Shown here: positions 38,988-48,777 of the stretch, in pieces
Layout of the letters: each line of letters opens with the position of its first letter
How positions within the stretch are numbered: the stretch's first letter is position 1
Assembly (NCBI GenBank): GCA_017414505.1
Contig: JAFQLQ010000012.1
Location: 35,549 to 99,548 of the forward strand
Direction of reading: 5' to 3'
Length of the DNA: 64,000 nt
Origin: Clostridia bacterium
GTDB taxonomy: Bacteria; Bacillota; Clostridia; UMGS1840; HGM11507
The notes under the pieces: generated by a model
The model's input: only the letters and a program-made list of their open reading frames with translations
Told to the model about the DNA's origin: nothing
Databases searched by the model: none
Program-made: the position numbers and the translations under genes

Positions 38988-41207
38988 TTATTTATATATT
39001 CTTACATCATACACGCTGACATAAGGCTGACCGTTTGTTGCAAGGAAATTAACCCTCACACAGTCGGTTTTAATTTTATCAAATTTAAAATTATTTATTC
39101 TCTGATAATTATCGCGTACTTCTTTTAAGGTTTTAAAGGTACCGTCAGGCATTCTAACCTCAATGTTGTAATCCTTAACAAGCATTGGTCTTGCAACCTC
39201 AACCCTTTTTTTCTCACCTCTTAAATATTCATTAAGATACGAGTCAAAAATAAGTGTAATTTCAGAAATTTCTTTATTTTCATCCCAGTCAAGCTGCAAA
39301 TATTCGTTTTCCACACCATTTGCCTGCCAGGCGTTAGGCAATTTATAAGGTCTCGAATATCCGTTTATCAGATTTTCACCCTTAAAAATATTCTCATCTT
39401 CTACCAGGCGGAAGCATAAGCTTTCATTAAGCATTTTCCACTTCTGATTTTTAGGTTTAAGCGTTTCCAAATCTATGTAGTTAATTTCGTTAACCGATAT
39501 ATGCTGAGAAGTAACCGCTTCGGTAAGCTGGATATTTTCACTCATTAAGCTTATATTTTCGTTTTTGTATATCCATATAAAATAGAAGCCGCTTTCCACC
39601 TCAATATCAGCATCGAGAATAATTTCAGAAAATTCCGGGCATTTTTTCACACTTACGGTTCTCTCGCAAAGCTTTTCGTGAGGATTGTAATTTTCAGGTT
39701 TAGAGGGCTTGAAAACAGCAAATCTGAGCTCTGTATCACAAAGAGCTTTTGCGTAAAGCTTAATTCCCTTAAATTTCTTTACAACCGGAACAGTAATTCC
39801 ATAGTCCATATCAAGAAGAGTTTCGGAATTTCCGTCTGTAAACCCGGCTGTTCTTTCGGAGGAAACAGTCACCTTTGCTTCTGTGGCAATATTGTTATCA
39901 TCAACATATTTTTTACCCACAATATACTGGTCGTATTTAAGCAAAAGCTGCTGAAGTTCTTCTAAATGCCCGTTGTAAATATCTCTCGGAGTGCAGTTGT
40001 ATTTTTTGCAAAGATACGCCGCAGCTGCATTTGCCTGACCTGTTGTGGCAAGAGTAGCCATAACACGGGTTGAACCAAACGCAACGTGAGAGGTAGACAT
40101 ACATCTTCCTTCAATAAAAAGATTGTTTATATCCTTAGAGTATCCGCAACGGTACGGAATCTGATAAATTCCGTTTAAGAATATATGACGGTTTATAGGC
40201 TCTTTGGAATAAAATCCGTCAATTGCGTGAAGGTCTATAGACCATCCTCCGTGCCCGACACTGTCCTCAAAATCAACCTGTTCAACAACATCCTTTTCGG
40301 AAAGCATATAATCGCCCATAATTCTGCGGCTTTCTCTTTTTCCCATAATTGGCGAAACATATGAAAGCTCGTGATTTTCCGAATCAAATTCACCGCTGTT
40401 TTTTATGTAATCCCAAATGCCGTAAACAAGCTCTTTATGATGTTTTATTATATCCTCGGCTTCAAAAATCTGATCAAGCTTTCCGTCTATTTCGTAAAAC
40501 CACAAAAAGTTTCCGAAATTATCCTTGGGAATAACTCTGTACTTAAGAACATCGGTTTTAGTTAAATCTGTTGCAAAATCGGGAGCAACATATCTTATCG
40601 GATGGTCGCGTTTTTCAGAATTGAACACCATCGTGCTTGGCAGAACATTATTATCCGCCTCATCCGGTGCAATTCTTTCGTTAAACTCGGATTTCGCTTC
40701 TCTTCCATACTTATATTCAGCACCGGAAAGATAAGCAACTGTTCCGTCGCCGGTATCATCAACAAACAAAGGCGCATAAAAACTGTATCTTGTTTCTGTT
40801 GTGTTCTGAGTTCCGCAGATACAGCTTATTTTGCTTTTATCATCCATTACAACCTCGTCAATACAGGTATTGGGGAAAAGCATAATGTTTTTTTCTTTGT
40901 AAAGCTTATCAAGAATAACACTGTCCCAAAGCCAGCGGTTGGCGTTTTTATTTTTGTATAAATTTTCAAGCCAAAGTTCCTCAATAATTCCTGTTTCACG
41001 GGCATTGAAGTTAAATTCCTGCATTCCTGCCGCACCGCTTAAATTTATCATAAGCTCAGCGCTTCCGTTGCCTCCAAAATGAGTTCTGTTGTTGATAAGA
41101 GCTACCTTAAGCCCCATTCTTGCCGCCTGAATGGCAGTACATATTCCAGGAATTCCGCCTCCGGCAATCACCAAATCCGCATCAATACGTTTTTCAATGT
41201 TTTTCAT
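38988..41207 (-). CDS. FAD-dependent oxidoreductase (PF12831-like) with C-terminal beta domain
   Basis: This 739-residue protein begins with a classical dinucleotide-binding fold (DADLVIAGGGIPGICTAIQAA). The GGNGSAEL segment follows and further FAD contacts are visible (FVDDTGDGTVAYLSGAEY and the late FIEGRCMSTSHVAFGSTR). This matches the FAD-dependent oxidoreductase family common in polysaccharide loci; substrates are usually unknown. The C-terminal ~280 residues are beta-rich and partly discoidin-like, an unusual extension. There is no signal peptide. The preferred ATG at 41207 has GAGGTG six bases before it; a GTG at 41216 overlaps that site. The context suggests oxidation or reduction of a sugar or uronate. 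Confidence 0.82.
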   Translation of the reverse strand: MKNIEKRIDADLVIAGGGIPGICTAIQAARMGLKVALINNRTHFGGNGSAELMINLSGAAGMQEFNFNARETGIIEELWLENLYKNKNANRWLWDSVILDKLYKEKNIMLFPNTCIDEVVMDDKSKISCICGTQNTTETRYSFYAPLFVDDTGDGTVAYLSGAEYKYGREAKSEFNERIAPDEADNNVLPSTMVFNSEKRDHPIRYVAPDFATDLTKTDVLKYRVIPKDNFGNFLWFYEIDGKLDQIFEAEDIIKHHKELVYGIWDYIKNSGEFDSENHELSYVSPIMGKRESRRIMGDYMLSEKDVVEQVDFEDSVGHGGWSIDLHAIDGFYSKEPINRHIFLNGIYQIPYRCGYSKDINNLFIEGRCMSTSHVAFGSTRVMATLATTGQANAAAAYLCKKYNCTPRDIYNGHLEELQQLLLKYDQYIVGKKYVDDNNIATEAKVTVSSERTAGFTDGNSETLLDMDYGITVPVVKKFKGIKLYAKALCDTELRFAVFKPSKPENYNPHEKLCERTVSVKKCPEFSEIILDADIEVESGFYFIWIYKNENISLMSENIQLTEAVTSQHISVNEINYIDLETLKPKNQKWKMLNESLCFRLVEDENIFKGENLINGYSRPYKLPNAWQANGVENEYLQLDWDENKEISEITLIFDSYLNEYLRGEKKRVEVARPMLVKDYNIEVRMPDGTFKTLKEVRDNYQRINNFKFDKIKTDCVRVNFLATNGQPYVSVYDVRIYK

Positions 41208-41225
41208 AGAAAACACCTCTCTTAA

Positions 41226-43532
41226 TTATCCCAATATAACTTTTAATGTATGTGTTTTTCCATCTTCTTTAAGTTCAACAAAGTTGCCTTCAACCTTAAC
41301 GCCATCCACATAAAGCTCTTTAACTCCACTGCATACGCCGTTGGGATTTTCTATTTCAATTTCATATACGTTTCCGCGGAACATACGTCTGCCGGTAACC
41401 TTATCCCACGCCTTTGGAATACACGGATTTATTGTTGCACCTTTATATTCGGGCTGGAAGCCTAACATATATTCGGAAATAGAACGGTAAACCCAGCCTG
41501 CTGTTCCGGTAATCCACGCAAATGCAGTTTCGCCTTTTCTCGGATTTGCAGGCCCGAAGAACATATTGGTGTATGAATAAGGCTCACATCCCGAATGTTC
41601 CGAAGGATTCCATTTGCTGTCAGGTGAAATTTTAAGAAGTGCTTCGTACCCCTCATCGCCTCTGCCCTGTGCAAAATCGCTTATAACCTTGAAAGCCGCA
41701 CCATGACAGTAAGGAGTTCCGTTTTCCCATATTCCGGGAACAAAGCCTGTTAGTCTTCCTACATCAGGATCATATTTGGTGTATGGCGGATAAAGAGTAA
41801 GTGCACCGTAATCGGAATCAAGATATTTATCAGCCGCCGCAAGGCATTTTTCCTTATAATCGTCAGGCGCAATTCCAAGCATAGTAGCCCACGACTGACT
41901 GTTTAAGTAAATCATACCTTCTTTATTTTCCTTTGAGCCTACCTTTGTTCCGTCGTCCTGATATCCTGCAAGATACCATTCGCCATCCCATCCGGCAGTA
42001 TTGATTGCAGTTTTTATCCTTTCCGCTCTCTCTATCATTTCTTTTTCAATTTCGGCATCCTTTTTGATTTCTCTGGCAATTTCTGCCGCCTGAAGAAGAG
42101 CATTATAAAGGGCAATTGAAGTCCATACACTTTCACCTTTGCCTCTCTTGCCCATACCGTTTAATGAATCATTCCAGTCACCAACGTGAGCAAGTACAAG
42201 ATTATGCTCGCCAATATCATCGGAAGAATAGCGAACAGTCGTAAGAATGTGTTCCCAAACGGTGTCTTCGCCGCCATCCAAATAAGTAACACGCTTATCA
42301 AGAAAATCAATATCGCCTGTTTCTTTAATATAGGCATTAATTGTTGGAGCAACCCACGTGGGGCCGTCGGAGCATTCTCTGTCCTTAAGAGGGTTCCATC
42401 CTCTTACGCATCTTCCCGAATTATAAATCTGTTCCAAAGCTTCGTAAATTTTATTTTTTGAAAGCTCAGGATTAAACGCCGCAATCGCCCAGGAATCCTG
42501 CAGCTGGTCACGGAATCCCTTTCCTGCACCTCTTCCAACCTCTACACAAAGCTGAACCTGTTGTTTTAACCAGTAATTCGCAAGGTCATTAACTTTTTTA
42601 TCCGGCGTTACAATTGTCATAAGGTCGCAAAGTTTTTTTCTGCTTCCTGCGTGAAGCTCCATTGTTTCATCAAAACAGCCTTTTACAAGTAATTTTTTTG
42701 AAATTCTTACAGCTTCTTCCTTACTGTTTGAACTGCCGACAATAAAATTGATGATTTTTTCTTCTCCCACCTTGAGAACAATACGGTGTTCAAAAGCACC
42801 AATCATTGTTTCGCAGGCAGCAAGTGAATTTCTAAGACCACCGTCAGCAAGGGCATCGGGAAGTCTTATATCACCGTAAGCACCAATAAATTTATCTCTG
42901 GAGGTATCAAAAGCGTCCGCTTTTATGTCGCTTGTGCAAAAACCGTGAAACCATCCGTGAGGACGTTCTTCGGCGTTGTTTTCTGCAAATATCATATTAT
43001 CTTCTTCAAAATAATAAGCTCTTACCCAACTGTCATATTCACTGTTGTGAGGATATCCTTCAAGGTCAAATTCCACAAAAGGATAAACGGTTACGTTTCT
43101 TTCCTTACTGTCCTTATTTGTGAGCTTTATTTCCCACATTTCGGCAGGCTCGTCAAAGCTTACAGTACCGCGAAGAGTTACACATATTTTATCCTTTTCT
43201 CCCTCAATAATACTGTAGCCAAGCCCGTGAACACAGTTGTAAGCATCAAGTTCTTCTTTTACGGGATACCATCCGGGATTCCATAATTTTCCGCTTTCGT
43301 TGTCTCTTATATAGAAATAACGGTTACCGTTTTTAATAAGCTGTGCTCTCGGTTTGCCGGTCTCTCCTATATAGCAGGAAGTCATACCTCTGTAGCCACC
43401 GTTTCCGCCGCCATTCTGATTGGCAACCGATAAAATTTTATCGTTCCAGAAATAGTTTACCATAGGACGTTTTAATCTGGCATCTTTAATTATATATTCG
43501 TTACCTTTTTTACTGAACTCACCGTTTTTCAT
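41226..43532 (-). CDS. GH94-family phosphorylase-like enzyme
   Basis: This 768-residue cytoplasmic protein belongs to the cellobiose phosphorylase family GH94. The N-terminal beta-sandwich, helical linker and (alpha/alpha)6 barrel layout is recognisable. RDQLQDSW lies in the linker/barrel region and GDWNDSLN (Asp452-Asp455) carries the conserved catalytic acid. Family members split beta-glucosides with phosphate, including cellobiose, chitobiose, laminaribiose and cellobionate, giving a sugar 1-phosphate. The acceptor and donor cannot be assigned from sequence by eye. In a cluster with uronidases and lyases it may work on a uronate- or aldonate-ended disaccharide. It follows a heparinase gene by 15 bases and precedes the oxidoreductase by 18. 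Confidence 0.85.
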   Translation of the reverse strand: MKNGEFSKKGNEYIIKDARLKRPMVNYFWNDKILSVANQNGGGNGGYRGMTSCYIGETGKPRAQLIKNGNRYFYIRDNESGKLWNPGWYPVKEELDAYNCVHGLGYSIIEGEKDKICVTLRGTVSFDEPAEMWEIKLTNKDSKERNVTVYPFVEFDLEGYPHNSEYDSWVRAYYFEEDNMIFAENNAEERPHGWFHGFCTSDIKADAFDTSRDKFIGAYGDIRLPDALADGGLRNSLAACETMIGAFEHRIVLKVGEEKIINFIVGSSNSKEEAVRISKKLLVKGCFDETMELHAGSRKKLCDLMTIVTPDKKVNDLANYWLKQQVQLCVEVGRGAGKGFRDQLQDSWAIAAFNPELSKNKIYEALEQIYNSGRCVRGWNPLKDRECSDGPTWVAPTINAYIKETGDIDFLDKRVTYLDGGEDTVWEHILTTVRYSSDDIGEHNLVLAHVGDWNDSLNGMGKRGKGESVWTSIALYNALLQAAEIAREIKKDAEIEKEMIERAERIKTAINTAGWDGEWYLAGYQDDGTKVGSKENKEGMIYLNSQSWATMLGIAPDDYKEKCLAAADKYLDSDYGALTLYPPYTKYDPDVGRLTGFVPGIWENGTPYCHGAAFKVISDFAQGRGDEGYEALLKISPDSKWNPSEHSGCEPYSYTNMFFGPANPRKGETAFAWITGTAGWVYRSISEYMLGFQPEYKGATINPCIPKAWDKVTGRRMFRGNVYEIEIENPNGVCSGVKELYVDGVKVEGNFVELKEDGKTHTLKVILG

Positions 43533-43547
43533 AAAAATTCTCCTTAT

Positions 43548-46127
43548 TTATTTAGTTATTGCCTTTAAAACGGGCTTTAAAGAACCATCCCACGCAAAAA
43601 GAGTAAATTCCTTGTTTTCAGCACCGTTGTGAATCAGCGAAAGCTGTGAAGAAATGCTTTCATTGCCATCTGCGCTGATATCGCACTTTTCAAGCCCTGT
43701 AAGAATACCGTTTTCATACATAGCAAGGAAAACAACAACATTTTCTGTTATATCAGCATTATTTATAAACTTAACTCTTCCTTCTGCTTTCGTGTTCCCT
43801 ATTAAAATTTCAGCTTCAGAAAATTTGTATCCCGAATTGCCCGATGTTGCATTTACAGCAGCTTTAACTATTCCGTTATAGGTTCCATCATAAACCGAAA
43901 CATCATATCTGCCAAGTCCGTTTTCAGAAATACCAAAAAGAAAATTATAGCTTCCGTCTGAAACCTTCTGGTCGAGATAAACAAGATTTTTTTCAGGCCC
44001 GGTAGCCTTTACGGAAATCAGTTCTTTTGCATTTGATGTTCCGCTTACGCTGATACTCTTTGAATTATCATCATAAGCAACTCTTACAGGAGCTTCGCCA
44101 TCGGTATATCCCGAAATGCTGCTTTCAGCAACATTTACGGTTATTTCACGGTTTACTGTGCCGTTATTTTCATTGTCAATTGTAATTTTTACAATGTCCC
44201 CGTTTTTAGTAACATTAATATAAGGAACAGTTTCATCCGGCTTGCCCCATGAAATTGCAGTAATCTGTTTCCAGCTTTGTTCTGTAGAGCTTAATGTTAA
44301 GTGGTGTGCACCACGTATATTGATATTCTTTTGAGATTTAACAACAGCCGGCTCAGCACCGAAGCTTTTTACAACAACACGATTATAATCATCGCTGAAA
44401 GCTACAGTCCGGTTGTCATAATTCTCAATTTTTTTATCCGGTGAGGGATATAAGCTCAATGTTAGCACATCGCCGTTTGCACTGTTCATTTCCACATCAT
44501 CAATAAGAACCAGTATATCAGGCTTTAAGAATACAAAATGTCTTTTGTATTTTTTAAGGTTAAGTTCCGAAGGATAACTTCCGGTTGCATCTCCAACTGC
44601 ATAAAAATACTTCTCTCCGCTTTCATAAGCAGAAATTTCGGAAGTGACGTTGTAACCGCCTTTCCACTGGTCGCTCTCCGATTCAGAATCTTCTTCGCCG
44701 TACTGCCCTTCTCCGTTTATGGACAGGGTATTATGGTCGTAGCTTGTTGAGTTGGAGCTGTAACCGTCATCGGTAAATAACGCAGTTCTGCCTGAAAACA
44801 GCATAAAATTATTGTTATCGGGATGAACATGTGAAAAACCGTAGTTTCTGTCGCTATTGATATTTTTTACTCCTCCGGGAGTACCGCATTTAATAGCAAG
44901 AGATGTTACTGTATTGGCATTTCCCGAATTTACCTTTGAAAAAGCGTAACCCATTTCGCTGTAAACCGCATCATTTTCCATTTCTTTGTTATATCCGGAA
45001 GCAGAAACAGAATCAAGCCCGTAAAGAAGAACCTTCCACATATTGTATTTGTATTCGTCTTTAAACTTTCCTCTTATAAAATCTGCCGTTTTATATGCAT
45101 TTACATTATTGAACTTATTTGCCCAGTAATATAACTGTGCGGCAGTTGCGGCACTTATTTTTATTGTACTGTCGCCAAAATTAAATACCGAAATTCCGGA
45201 TTCGTCCACATTTTCCGTAATAAGCATTCTTGAGATGAATTCTGCTGTATTTTCAAAAAACGGGATTTTGCCGCAATCAAATCCGCGGAATTTTTCGGAC
45301 GCTTCAACATAGTAAATAACATATTCCATTCCGTAGTTATAATACTGTGCACCCTCATGGGAAGAACCGTCATCAGCAAACATTGAAAATGCTCTGTTCA
45401 TTTTGGATTCCGAAAAATTAAACCACGCATCAATACTGTCGTAACCTGAAAGCAACGCTTTGCTTTCGCTGTTTATTTCATCGTAAACATCATAGACAGC
45501 AAGAGCAGTTGTCATAACTGCGGCACAACCAATCCATAAATGATTGGAAAGGTAACTGGATTTCCACCAGGGAGCATTCTGCAAAGCTATTCCACGCTCT
45601 ACAAGAATATTTTCAAGACTGCTTTTCTGAGTGTCTGTCATTTCGTTATACATCCAGTCGTAACAAACAGAAAGTGCTATCAGCATATGAGAACAGGCAA
45701 GATTTTTGTTTTCATAGCTTTCGCCTCTTCCCCACGAAGGATACGCCATTACTGTATTAACAAAATCCCACAACGCAGTTTTGTATGTTTCATCATCTGT
45801 CATTTTATAAACAAAACAGATTTTTATAATGTTATCAGCAACGGCACGCATCCAGCCGTCTTCTAAGCTTTCGTCCTCGTAATAGGCGGGAACACCTGTT
45901 TCTATAACAGAGTCAACATAGTTTTTTAAGGAGTCAAAAATATCCTTGTATTCACCGTCTTTTAATAATTTTGACTCGGCAAGCTGAAGCTCACTTGTAA
46001 AAATTCTCGGATGAACTCCGCTATACGTTTCCATAGGATTTACTTCCAATTGGGCAAAAACGGGCATATATGCCGTAAGCATTAAAACTGCAAGCAATAT
46101 TGCCGTAAATTTACTGCATATTTTCAT
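43548..46127 (-). CDS. Secreted heparinase II/III-family polysaccharide lyase 1
   Basis: This 859-residue exported protein has a signal peptide (about 1-25). An alpha/alpha-toroid (about 35-370) carries NHLW with Asn195/His196, SHEG with His257, and YYNYG with Tyr262/263/265, which are candidate catalytic residues. A beta-sandwich follows with H433-V-H435-P-D437, a heparinase II/III hallmark. Ig-like segments and a C-terminal module (FTLFAWDGSLKPVLK) of the type recurring here complete it. Such lyases cleave uronate-containing glycans by beta-elimination (heparin, chondroitin, alginate or others). The substrate is not decidable. A 13-base-pair hairpin lies in its leader, between it and the preceding SLH gene. 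Confidence 0.85.
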   Translation of the reverse strand: MKICSKFTAILLAVLMLTAYMPVFAQLEVNPMETYSGVHPRIFTSELQLAESKLLKDGEYKDIFDSLKNYVDSVIETGVPAYYEDESLEDGWMRAVADNIIKICFVYKMTDDETYKTALWDFVNTVMAYPSWGRGESYENKNLACSHMLIALSVCYDWMYNEMTDTQKSSLENILVERGIALQNAPWWKSSYLSNHLWIGCAAVMTTALAVYDVYDEINSESKALLSGYDSIDAWFNFSESKMNRAFSMFADDGSSHEGAQYYNYGMEYVIYYVEASEKFRGFDCGKIPFFENTAEFISRMLITENVDESGISVFNFGDSTIKISAATAAQLYYWANKFNNVNAYKTADFIRGKFKDEYKYNMWKVLLYGLDSVSASGYNKEMENDAVYSEMGYAFSKVNSGNANTVTSLAIKCGTPGGVKNINSDRNYGFSHVHPDNNNFMLFSGRTALFTDDGYSSNSTSYDHNTLSINGEGQYGEEDSESESDQWKGGYNVTSEISAYESGEKYFYAVGDATGSYPSELNLKKYKRHFVFLKPDILVLIDDVEMNSANGDVLTLSLYPSPDKKIENYDNRTVAFSDDYNRVVVKSFGAEPAVVKSQKNINIRGAHHLTLSSTEQSWKQITAISWGKPDETVPYINVTKNGDIVKITIDNENNGTVNREITVNVAESSISGYTDGEAPVRVAYDDNSKSISVSGTSNAKELISVKATGPEKNLVYLDQKVSDGSYNFLFGISENGLGRYDVSVYDGTYNGIVKAAVNATSGNSGYKFSEAEILIGNTKAEGRVKFINNADITENVVVFLAMYENGILTGLEKCDISADGNESISSQLSLIHNGAENKEFTLFAWDGSLKPVLKAITK

Positions 46128-46145
46128 ATAAGTTCCTCTCTTTAC

Positions 46146-46182
46146 ACATTGCGGATAGCCGCAAAAAGACTATCCGCAATGT
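46146..46182. promoter_or_regulatory. Intercistronic hairpin before lyase 1
   Basis: A 13-base-pair perfect inverted repeat (46146-46158 with 46170-46182, 11-base loop) is GC-richer than its surroundings. It lies between an SLH gene and a lyase gene on the minus strand. No T run follows the 3' arm, so it is more likely an RNA-processing or mRNA-stability element than a full terminator. Confidence 0.5.
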
Positions 46183-46188
46183 TGATTT

Positions 46189-48774
46189 TTAATTATTAAA
46201 AATAATTACTTCCACAGGCTGAGAATAATACTGTCTTACAAGTACTTTTGAATACTTTTGCGGATTACTCTTCCACGGAATCATATCAGCAACACTGCCC
46301 TTTTTAAACCATGTACCGTCACGGTTTTCACCGTAAACGTAAATTGCACCAACTTTTGAAAGCAAGAACGATTCTGCAGTGCTGTCCTTGGTGTTTTTCA
46401 AATCACTTTCAAAGCCGATTCTGAATATAGTGCCATCGGTTGAATGAACACCGGCATACATAAAGCGTGAATAATCGTAGTAATTTGTGCTGCTGGGATT
46501 ACCCTTTGCAAAAACATATCCGTTTGTATCTGATCTGTCCCAAACCATCTCCGCATAATAAATTCTGTCTCTGGAATCCAGAAGTGCACGTATAATATCT
46601 CCGGGCTGAAGATCCTTTATATTGCATTTTGGTGATAATTCAAAATTATTTTCTTGACCGTTGTAGAAACAGTTTATAAAAGTAACAACCTCTTCGTTCT
46701 GATTCAAGCCGCTGTAAATTTTGTTTATCATCATCATATATGTACTGTGAGAAAACGAAGTTGCAGCCGAATTTGTTTCTTTAATAACAATAGCATCAGC
46801 ATAGAAGCTGTCTTTCACAGTTTTGTAGGCTTCAATATTGTAGCTTTCACGGGCAACAAATTTATAAGTTGTTGCAAAATCGTCTTCATAGGCTGTTATA
46901 GGATCTTCGGGAATAAATAAAATTCTCGTAGCAGAATTTACATTTGCAATACCTGCAAATGTGGACATTGTTGAAGAATACACCGATGATTCTGATTCAT
47001 AAAACTTGAAAAGTGAATTTTCAGTTTCATCAATGCCGTAGCCTTTTGTTTCTGTATAAGCAGTATCTATTCTGCTTATAAGGCCTTCAGCATCTGTTTC
47101 GTAGCAGATAAGCTGACTGCCGCTTAAATCAGAAAGACAATTTGCCGCAGGTCGTAAAGAACCGTCAATGGTTACCTTATCTCTGGTATTAAGCTTTAAA
47201 AGCTCGCCTTTTTCCGTATAAAGCTTTAATGTAATGTTATCGTTAAACGGTTTCTCATCAGGCTTTGCCGCAAGCATATATGCAAATACTGCCCCGCTTA
47301 TTTTGCCCTTTTCAAAGCCTGCCGCAATTCTGAAAGCATTTAAAAACAATGTTACTTCATCGCCTGCCGCAATCTCGTTTTTAAAAAGTGAAACAATCTG
47401 GGGAGATATTTTGTATTCTGCCCCCTCAACTGTGCACACGAAAAAATTATTTTCTGTTGTTGTGCCCGAAACAACACCGCTTACAGCTTCGGAAGAAAGC
47501 AGGATTCTTGCTGTTTTTCCGTCTGCACTCTTTGCAACAGACATAACGCTTCCGCTCTTTACATTGTTGATATTTGTTTTTGAACCGTCGGAGTTAACAG
47601 CAACATAATTAACGCCGTCATATTCAAATCTGCTGTCAAAATTATATTTATCATATACAATCTTAAAATCAGTATCAATCATATCAACAACGCAGTCTGT
47701 ATAAGAAGTTATTTTAAGCAGTCTGTAATATCCGCCCGAATTATCGGAAAGCTCAATTGTTCCGATTTTCGGTGACATATACGCCGCATTATAGCTCTCA
47801 AGTTCTGCGCCGTTATAGAAAATTCTGGTAAGAGCACCTATTTTTGCAGTTTTGGTATCATCATAAGTATAAACATTGTTGGCAAATACCGCATCGGAAG
47901 CATCAATTTTAAGAATTCCAACAGATTCGTCTTCTTTGATAAGAATTACCTGCGAAGTATTTTCTTCTTCGTTATATTTATAAAATAGCTTTACGTGTTT
48001 ACCGGCAAAATCTTCTGTACCTGTATAGTAAAATCTTGTTCCGTCTTCAAATCTTACGTAACCTTTTGCAGCATCATCGCCTTCCATTTCATATTCCTGT
48101 TCCACAACAAGACCTTCAGCCTCGTAAACATCAAAATATTTACTTAGTACAGTTTCGTTCTTTGAAGAAGAATATTTCACAGAACCGTCGCCGTTAAATC
48201 CGAAAGCGGTAAGGATTTCAGCATCAGCCGCATTGTAAAGCATAACAGCGCAAAGCTCACGGGTGAATTCATCTGATAAATTTATCCCTTCGGTTACGCC
48301 AAGTCTGTTTGCAAGGCTTAAATATCCCGAAGGATATCCTCCTGAGCTTAATGCAAGCTCCTTATAGCCAAGAGCATTCATACATATTACAACGGCATCG
48401 GTTGTACTTATAATTTCATCAGGGGCGAAAGTACCGTCGCCTTTTCCGGAAACTATTCCCAGATCCAGAGCAAATAATACGGATGAAGAATAATCAGTAT
48501 ATTCAGTTACATCATATACATCAGTTCTGGTGCTTGTGTTGTAGTTACCTATTTCAAGACCGATAAATCTTACTATTGTATCAACATATTCCGCTCTTGT
48601 CATAGCAGATTTCGGCATAAAATTATCCTTATCGAGTGTCATAATTCCAAGCTCGGTTAAAAGCTCAACCTGCTTGTGATATGTAATTTCGGAATAATCG
48701 TTAATTTCAACGGCAAATACATTCATAGAAGAAAACATACAGAAAACAAGTAATAAAGCTAAAAATTTTCTCAT
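46189..48774 (-). CDS. Surface protein with N-terminal SLH-like repeats, copy B
   Basis: This 861-residue exported protein has a signal peptide (1-20) and N-terminal SLH repeats (about 25-190: MTRAEYVDTIVRFIG, then GIVSGKGDGTFAPDEIIS, then the GYPSGYLSLANRLGVTEG region). A long beta-rich region follows with no recognised domain. It matches 26537-29080 in size, position of repeats and order after a glycine-linker SLH protein, so the two form a paralogous family. The role is unknown; cell-surface attachment through SLH repeats is likely. It begins 3 bases after the upstream SLH gene stops and is followed by the hairpin before lyase 1. Confidence 0.72.
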   Translation of the reverse strand: MRKFLALLLVFCMFSSMNVFAVEINDYSEITYHKQVELLTELGIMTLDKDNFMPKSAMTRAEYVDTIVRFIGLEIGNYNTSTRTDVYDVTEYTDYSSSVLFALDLGIVSGKGDGTFAPDEIISTTDAVVICMNALGYKELALSSGGYPSGYLSLANRLGVTEGINLSDEFTRELCAVMLYNAADAEILTAFGFNGDGSVKYSSSKNETVLSKYFDVYEAEGLVVEQEYEMEGDDAAKGYVRFEDGTRFYYTGTEDFAGKHVKLFYKYNEEENTSQVILIKEDESVGILKIDASDAVFANNVYTYDDTKTAKIGALTRIFYNGAELESYNAAYMSPKIGTIELSDNSGGYYRLLKITSYTDCVVDMIDTDFKIVYDKYNFDSRFEYDGVNYVAVNSDGSKTNINNVKSGSVMSVAKSADGKTARILLSSEAVSGVVSGTTTENNFFVCTVEGAEYKISPQIVSLFKNEIAAGDEVTLFLNAFRIAAGFEKGKISGAVFAYMLAAKPDEKPFNDNITLKLYTEKGELLKLNTRDKVTIDGSLRPAANCLSDLSGSQLICYETDAEGLISRIDTAYTETKGYGIDETENSLFKFYESESSVYSSTMSTFAGIANVNSATRILFIPEDPITAYEDDFATTYKFVARESYNIEAYKTVKDSFYADAIVIKETNSAATSFSHSTYMMMINKIYSGLNQNEEVVTFINCFYNGQENNFELSPKCNIKDLQPGDIIRALLDSRDRIYYAEMVWDRSDTNGYVFAKGNPSSTNYYDYSRFMYAGVHSTDGTIFRIGFESDLKNTKDSTAESFLLSKVGAIYVYGENRDGTWFKKGSVADMIPWKSNPQKYSKVLVRQYYSQPVEVIIFNN

Positions 48775-48777
48775 ATT

